From contig JAJEKV010000017.1 in the NCBI GenBank assembly GCA_021234155.1, positions 425,467-489,466 on the forward strand: a stretch of 64,000 nucleotides of DNA, read 5' to 3'. The position numbers and the translations under genes were made by a program. Positions 58,890 to 64,000 of the stretch are shown one piece after another. Every line of letters starts with the position of its first letter. The first letter of the stretch is position 1. This stretch comes from Isoetes taiwanensis. Its lineage: Eukaryota; Streptophyta; Lycopodiopsida; Isoetales; Isoetaceae. The notes under the pieces were generated by a model, which saw nothing but the letters and a program-made list of their open reading frames with translations, had not been told where the DNA came from and did not search any database.

Positions 58890-61060
58890 TAATGTGGAGG
58901 TTGACGTATTTAAGCTTGAGCAATGCAGGAAGAAAGAGGTCACATTTACCTTCGTTTTCAACGAATAGATGGTAAATGGACTTCTAGAGCTAGGTGACAA
59001 GTGTCCTAGGTAGTTAAGAACTGCCAGTTTCTCGCCTATTTGTAGCTTAGCATTTAGTTTTCTCACATCAGCGCTTCTGTGTGCATCTCCGTTCTGGAAT
59101 TTTCCCTTAGCTCACTTGCCCAGATCCTTAGTTGCTTGATCATTTCTATTCTCTTCGTTTTCTCTTGCTTACGATTTTTCCAGAGCATCTATGTTTCTTT
59201 GTTTGCTTGGCCATAGTCTGTCGCTTGCTACCTTTTCTCAGTTCCATTTTGTCACACTCTTCCTGGCGGCATAGAATTCGTGCTCTTTCTAGGGTTGTTG
59301 TTGAAGAAATTACACTTCTCCTCTGATAATCGACATCTGCTGGGTTTTCACAGTTCAACAAAGGAAAAGTTTGATTCTTAGGGTCGGCCCAAGAAGAGCA
59401 TATTGGTTTTTTATTAGGGCCGCAGTCCAGCAGCGAGCCATTCTTGGCCTTTTTATTAAGCAACAGAGCTGAATTTTGTTAGTACAAGATAAGCCGTTTC
59501 TTATACCACACATGCCATCTGTAATCAGAACTAGGTTTTCATCTGTGATTTGAAGAGACTTTGTTCCACTGGTTTGCGGCAGGTGTAAGAGGACCGCTAC
59601 CATAAAAGGAATCGGTTTTAGAAGGTGCTTGGTTTGGGGCTGCAACAGAGGTTTTGATCGCATCCTTCTTAGAAGCAGTCTTGTTGACATCAGACCAGTG
59701 CCAAGAAATCTGTCAGTCCAGTTTCAATAGTTATCTTCAAGTTTTTCAATACTATATATGGGGACATTATTTTTGCCAGAGCCAGTATTATACTCCCAAA
59801 AGATGACTGCACTTTTGCTAGCCCAGTGCTAGGCTTCAATTTTCTGAATATGGCTTTGGCTTTCAGCAAGCTTTGTGATGTGAATTAGATGGCATCACAA
59901 ATTTCGGGATCCTGGCCTTTTGTCATTGAACTCTTCTTTTTCAAACGATCTATGCCTATACTGCATCAGTGTTTATTCGACATTTCTTCAACATTTCCAT
60001 ATTTGTTACAATTGTGCAACTAGGAGCAGAGGATAGAGGATGATGTCAAACTAGCCCATTCCAGATGGCTAGCACAACTTTCAATACAAGGACACCATTC
60101 TTTGAAGATGGTGCTGAATGCAAGAATTCAAAGCAGGGGATACGGCTTCTCATTGCAGAAGTTCTGCAGATAAGTTTTGATCTTGTTAGTTTTAATTATT
60201 TTAGGCAACATTTTTACTCAAATTTAAGTCATGTGTTACAGGTGCTCCCAAGGGCATAGCCGGAATTGGGCCCTTGACGGACGTCCATGAGCACGGGGGT
60301 ACTATTGGTCGCGATTGCACGGGTGTTGACTGTAATCAGTCTACGGTGACGGGATGCGGGGTAAATGGTATTAATGGCTAGCGGCGGGTAATGGTCCGCT
60401 AGGAGGCGCTAATATTATTAATATTAATTTTGGCAAAAGCTACGAGGATTGACCCAGGCAAGTGGAACCATAAGCTTACATGATTAACATTAGACATTAA
60501 TGTTAATGTAAGGCCCTAGGGGCAAATGCTATTTAATTGTAAGTTAAAAGGTTTGGTATAGTTTTAATGTTAATATTAAAGGTACACGTGGCATGAAAGT
60601 ATTGGGTGGGTCTTAAGCCTGATATGAAATCAGGGAGACGAATTCGTGCATGAAGATCCGGCTTGCCAGATCGATGGGTGAGCTCCAGTGCATGAAATTG
60701 GATCAAGTAAGGGCCTGATCTGGCCAGTTTTGGTCTGCCAGAGCTGGTAGTTAACTCCAGATGGAGTTCTATAAAGCTTGGGAGTCGGATTTGAGCAGGA
60801 CAAAAAACCGGGTTGAATAGATTGAAGCCAATTCTGCTGTGATTAAAGCTAGGTTTGATTCAAGAACCAGGTTTTGGCTTTGGATTTCGAATCCGAGGTT
60901 GACAGTGTGGCTTCAAGGTAGTTTGATTCTGCCAAGAGCTGGATCAGCATTGGACCCATAGGGTCGGATTGGCAGCCCGAGACTGTGATTCATCCTTGCT
61001 TGATTCGTGGTTTGGCCCACAGGGCCAAAATAGCAGCCTAACACACTAACCCCAAAATTT
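58890..61060. other. Gap without a recognised gene
   Basis: Short frames only (minus 59146-59463 and 59355-59690, plus 60065-60259). The 60240-60420 segment is more GC-rich and holds TTGACGGACGTCC and CGCTAGGAGGCGC, possibly a transposon remnant. No conserved domain could be recognised. Confidence 0.4.
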
Positions 61061-61239
61061 GCTCAATGTGTAGTTTCTTGCTATTGTTTTCGCATAAAAA
61101 CAACATTTAAAGACCACCCATAGTATTGTTCCGAAAATGCTAGAAACAACGTGTAGTTTTTGTATAAAAAGTCTATGCATAGAAAATTGATAGTCCTGTT
61201 AATAAAATTCTATGCGTTGTTTTTGCGAGTTGTTTTTAC

Positions 61240-61505
61240 TAAAAAATAACATATGGTTTAACAGAATATCCACATGCAGTTTTTTAAATTAGTAGTTGTT
61301 TTTAAGTATTGTTTTTACTAGAAATACAACATGTGGCTTAACAGAATATCCACGTGGATAGTAGTTCTTTTCAAGTGTTGTTTTAACTAAATAATAACAT
61401 GTGGTTTAACAAATATCTACATGTGGTTTTCTAAAGTAGTTGTTTTCAAATGTGGTGATTTTCAAATAAAGACACATGGTTATAAAGAATATCTACATGT
61501 TATTT
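61240..61505. repeat. Degenerate tandem repeat with ATGTGG ... CCACATG units
   Basis: Four units of about 70-80 bases each contain ACATGTGGTTTAACAGAATA, then TCCACATG-like sequence and a GTAGTTGTTTTTAAGT segment. Units start near 61249, 61329, 61396 and 61470. CATGTGG and CCACATG form small inverted pairs within units. Confidence 0.65.
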
Positions 61506-62045
61506 CAAATAAAAAAGCATTATTTTAACTAATTAAATATCGACACGTGGCATACGTAGCCTTTTGGGAGTCGAACCCAAACAAGTCCATAAGGCATTAT
61601 TAAATTGCAATCCACATTCTATAATTAAAACATTAGGTTCAAAATATTACATCAATAGTCAATGGTTAAGGTTTAAGACAATTAGATAAAAGTTAAGGTT
61701 CACAACATTCTTTCCATCTCGTTTTCATACCAAATCAGTTAAAACAATATTCTTTCCTAATTTTATAGAAATGTGGACTATTTCTCTTTTATCAGATTAT
61801 GTACTAAAGATCAGATAGCATAGTATTTACATCATACTCAAATATGCTTCTAGAACGTTTACAAAGATTGGCCTCAAACAAAAATCAAATTGCTGAAAGC
61901 TCATGCTCCATCAACAGCCATTCCTTCTGCCCGACTCTATTCTTTCCGGCTTTGTGAAAGCCCTAACCTGTTATACACAGCCGAATCTTAGTTCTCCCAA
62001 AAAACTTTGGCAAAACGAGAAAACAAAAATAAGGTTACCTGACAA

Positions 62046-62447
62046 GCAGACAAGGCTTTGGCCACACACGGACAAGAAGTCCTTCCTGCATACAAAAATA
62101 TAAGTCTGAAAAAGAATAACAAGGGGGTAAATATCAGAGGTAATAGAGCTCAAATGATTCTTACCTGACGTTGCCAACTCTGTTAGGCGCAATAACTCCA
62201 GTTTTTGCAAGCCTGCTTATGTTTGCTCGAAACAAACCAAGGCCAAGCATAACAAGATTTTCACTGGTTCCAGCTGATAAAATCCCCCTGGCAGAGCAAA
62301 TAAAATTAAAACATAGAGTGATAAATACACTTTTAAAATCTATAAATATATCTAATCCTGCGACCTTTGTATCATAGCAAAAAGGCCTGCTCCAAAACCT
62401 CCGACTTCCTGTTGTTTTGCCTCGAGCTGCACAATAACTCCTTGTAC
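62046..62447 (-). CDS. Two or three exons of an unrecognised plant-like gene
   Basis: Minus-strand exon pieces with good GT-AG signals: an exon from 62447 after acceptor cttaaacag (VQGVIVQLEAKQQEVGGFGA), one from about 62290 to 62166 (GILSAGTSENLVMLGLGLFR, then ANISRLAKTGVIAPNR) with donor CAG|gtaaga, and one at 62092-62046 with acceptor tatgcag. Phases agree across the junctions if the first donor is the unusual gtcgca. The peptide looks like real coding sequence, but no family is recognised, and flanking exons were not found. A repeat-rich segment at 62.55-62.76 kb lies directly upstream and may have replaced earlier exons. Confidence 0.35.
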
Positions 62448-62554
62448 CTGTTTAAGAAGCAGCTTTAGGGCCGTTAAATTGGGCGCCACACTTCTGATAT
62501 GAACTATGGCAGTCGATGAGGTCGATGAAGCAAGCCGCCATTCGCCATAGCTGG

Positions 62555-62760
62555 AGCATTCGAGCCATTTGCCTTAACTGGAGCCATTCGCCATTTTGAG
62601 CCATTTGAACCGCCATTCTCCATAGCTGGGCCGCATGTTTGAGCCGCATGTTTGAGCTGTCATTCGCCATAGCTGGGCGCAATCGAGCAGAATAGATGGA
62701 CGCATTCGAGCAGAATAGGCGGTCAAGGCGGTGGAGGCAGGCAAGGGAATCCCTGTTAAT
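62555..62760. repeat. Short local repeats of GCCATTCGCCATAGCTGG type
   Basis: Units such as CATTCGCCATAGCTGG, GCCGCATGTTTGAGC (twice) and GCATTCGAGCAGAATAG (two near-copies) recur within 200 bases, giving the overlapping minus-strand frames a repetitive look. Probably a local minisatellite, not a gene. Confidence 0.55.
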
Positions 62761-63074
62761 TTGAACAACCAATAGAATGATAGGACCTGGATCAAAATCC
62801 AGGCCGTCCATTTTGGCATTAATCTCGGCCGTTGAATACATGGGTCTCTACATATAAGTGATATTTATTAGATACAAGGTCCATTTTTCTTAACTTCCTT
62901 AAAATGCAAGTACATTATAACATGCATGACAAAGTAGTACCCATGATGCAATAACGTGGGAGTGTCATGTTGTCAAGTGGGAAGCATCACAAAATCAAAC
63001 ACGACTTCAACACATTACACAATGTGCATACACCAGACTTCAAGCTATGCAATATGTAAGCTACACAATCTACA

Positions 63075-63365
63075 CAGTCTAGTTGCTCTATGTGTATACA
63101 CAGTCTAGTTGCTCTATGTGTGAGTATGAGAACGAGGCACTTGCACTGTTTCATAGAGTGCTCTAGTGCTTCTAAAATATTTGAAATTTGAGGTTGGAGA
63201 CCCATGGAAAAGCACCCTAAGTATGATGTTACAATGAATCTAGTTGCTCTATGTGTGAGTATGAGAACGAGGCACTTGCACTATTTCATAGAGTAGTCTA
63301 GTTGCTCTATTTGTGAGTATGAGAACGAGGCACTTGCATTATTTCTTGAGTGCTCTAGTGTTCGA
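63075..63365. repeat. Tandem repeats with GAGTATGAGAACGAGGCACT
   Basis: The segment TAGTTGCTCTATGTGTGAGTATGAGAACGAGGCACTTGCA recurs three times (about 63107, 63240 and 63300), each followed by an A/T-variant of CTATTTCATAGAGTGCTCTAGTG. The copies are separated by 60-130 bases. Confidence 0.8.
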
Positions 63366-63399
63366 CCTCCTTGTGAAATATTTGAAATTTCTGTTTTTT

Positions 63400-64000
63400 T
63401 GAAACATCAAATTAGAGCTTTATATTTCATATAAAGTGCTCTAATATTCAACCTTCTTGAATCGAGTGAGAAGTATCAATAAAAGACATTTGAGCTTTCC
63501 ATTTTGACATTATCTGACGTCGATTGCTCTGAAGAAACTCATCATGGATTATCTAAAAAAGGGGCGCTAAAGGATTTTCTAAAAAAAGAGAACGCTAAAG
63601 GATTTTATGCTGACATATTTACCAAAGGATTATCAATCTATATCAAAGGATTATTAATGTATAAATATTGCAATCAAATGAGGAGAAGACTGATAAAAGA
63701 GAGAAATTAGATTTAATATATCATTAAGTAGCCGTTAAAAAACTTAATTAAGAGATGCAGCTAGCATGAGGAAGACGACCATGTTGGAAGTGCTTTCTTA
63801 AGCAAACACAGGCGCCATAGCCACGGGCACGATTTGTGCCGAAAAGAATAGGGTAGGGTCTTTTGCCGAGAAAAAAATTGTTGCCGGGAAAAAGCATGCC
63901 AAAAGACATAGATAATTCCAAATTTTTTTTTTCTAGTAATCTTATATATAGTTAGATAACATTCAAAATTTAAAATGTCCAATAAACTTTTTGAAAGTAT
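63400..64000. other. Window end without a recognised gene
   Basis: A 68-residue plus frame at 63504-63710 and a 73-residue minus frame at 63761-63982 are unrecognised. The local near-repeat of TAAAGGATTTTCTAAAAAA-type words near 63570-63620 points to low-complexity sequence. Confidence 0.4.

Overview
The window looks like nuclear DNA of a land plant, most likely a non-seed lineage (bryophyte, lycophyte or fern). It holds remnants or copies of plant gene families (RETICULATA-related DUF3411, oil-body-associated DUF1264, a meiotic axis SYCP2/ASY3-type gene) with short plant-like introns, in AT-rich, transposon-dense sequence. The exact lineage cannot be told from sequence alone. Genes are sparse; roughly two thirds of the window is mobile-element or repeat sequence.

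Layout. 1-8.2 kb: mostly non-coding, with a palindromic repeat block at the start, a 1.1-kb polypyrimidine tract (6.0-7.1 kb) and one coding-like exon (7.6-8.0 kb). 8.97-30.17 kb: two adjacent retroelements in the same (minus) orientation. Each is bounded by its own long direct repeats (about 2.5 kb and 3.9 kb), with about 4.2 kb of internal sequence. Each encodes, in transcription order: a small SAP-like exon and a short G-D-K-P exon (both inside the terminal repeat), an orphan protein of about 530 residues, and a reverse transcriptase (RT) with GIPMG and YIDD motifs. GT-AG introns appear to separate these parts. Simple (TA)n tracts sit at every repeat boundary. This is the strongest candidate here for an undescribed system. 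Intron retention, LTR-like repeats and lack of visible integrase or RNase H recall Penelope-like elements, but the family needs a phylogeny.

30-41 kb: degenerate repeats, a damaged DUF1264 gene, (AT)n, a 32-bp palindromic tandem array, a minisatellite, a second palindromic block, and a multi-exon transposon-type gene (37.3-40.7 kb) that shares the G-D-(K/Q)-P exon junction with the retroelements. 41.6-42.7 kb: a RETICULATA-related pseudogene. 45.2-51.1 kb: a well-supported multi-exon SYCP2-like meiotic axis gene on the minus strand. 51.5 kb: a LINE endonuclease scrap. 54.9-58.5 kb: a decayed DUF7869 element with 32-bp terminal inverted repeats, apparently inserted into an older coding region. 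59-64 kb: repeats and a few exon-like pieces.

A technical theme runs through the window. Near-identical repeat copies differ mainly at CAG/CTG triplets, which in one copy of each pair become CG, CGG or CCG. Many frameshifts fall at the same triplets. This looks more like consensus error at CHG-methylated sites than biology, so several pseudogene calls here should be treated as provisional.
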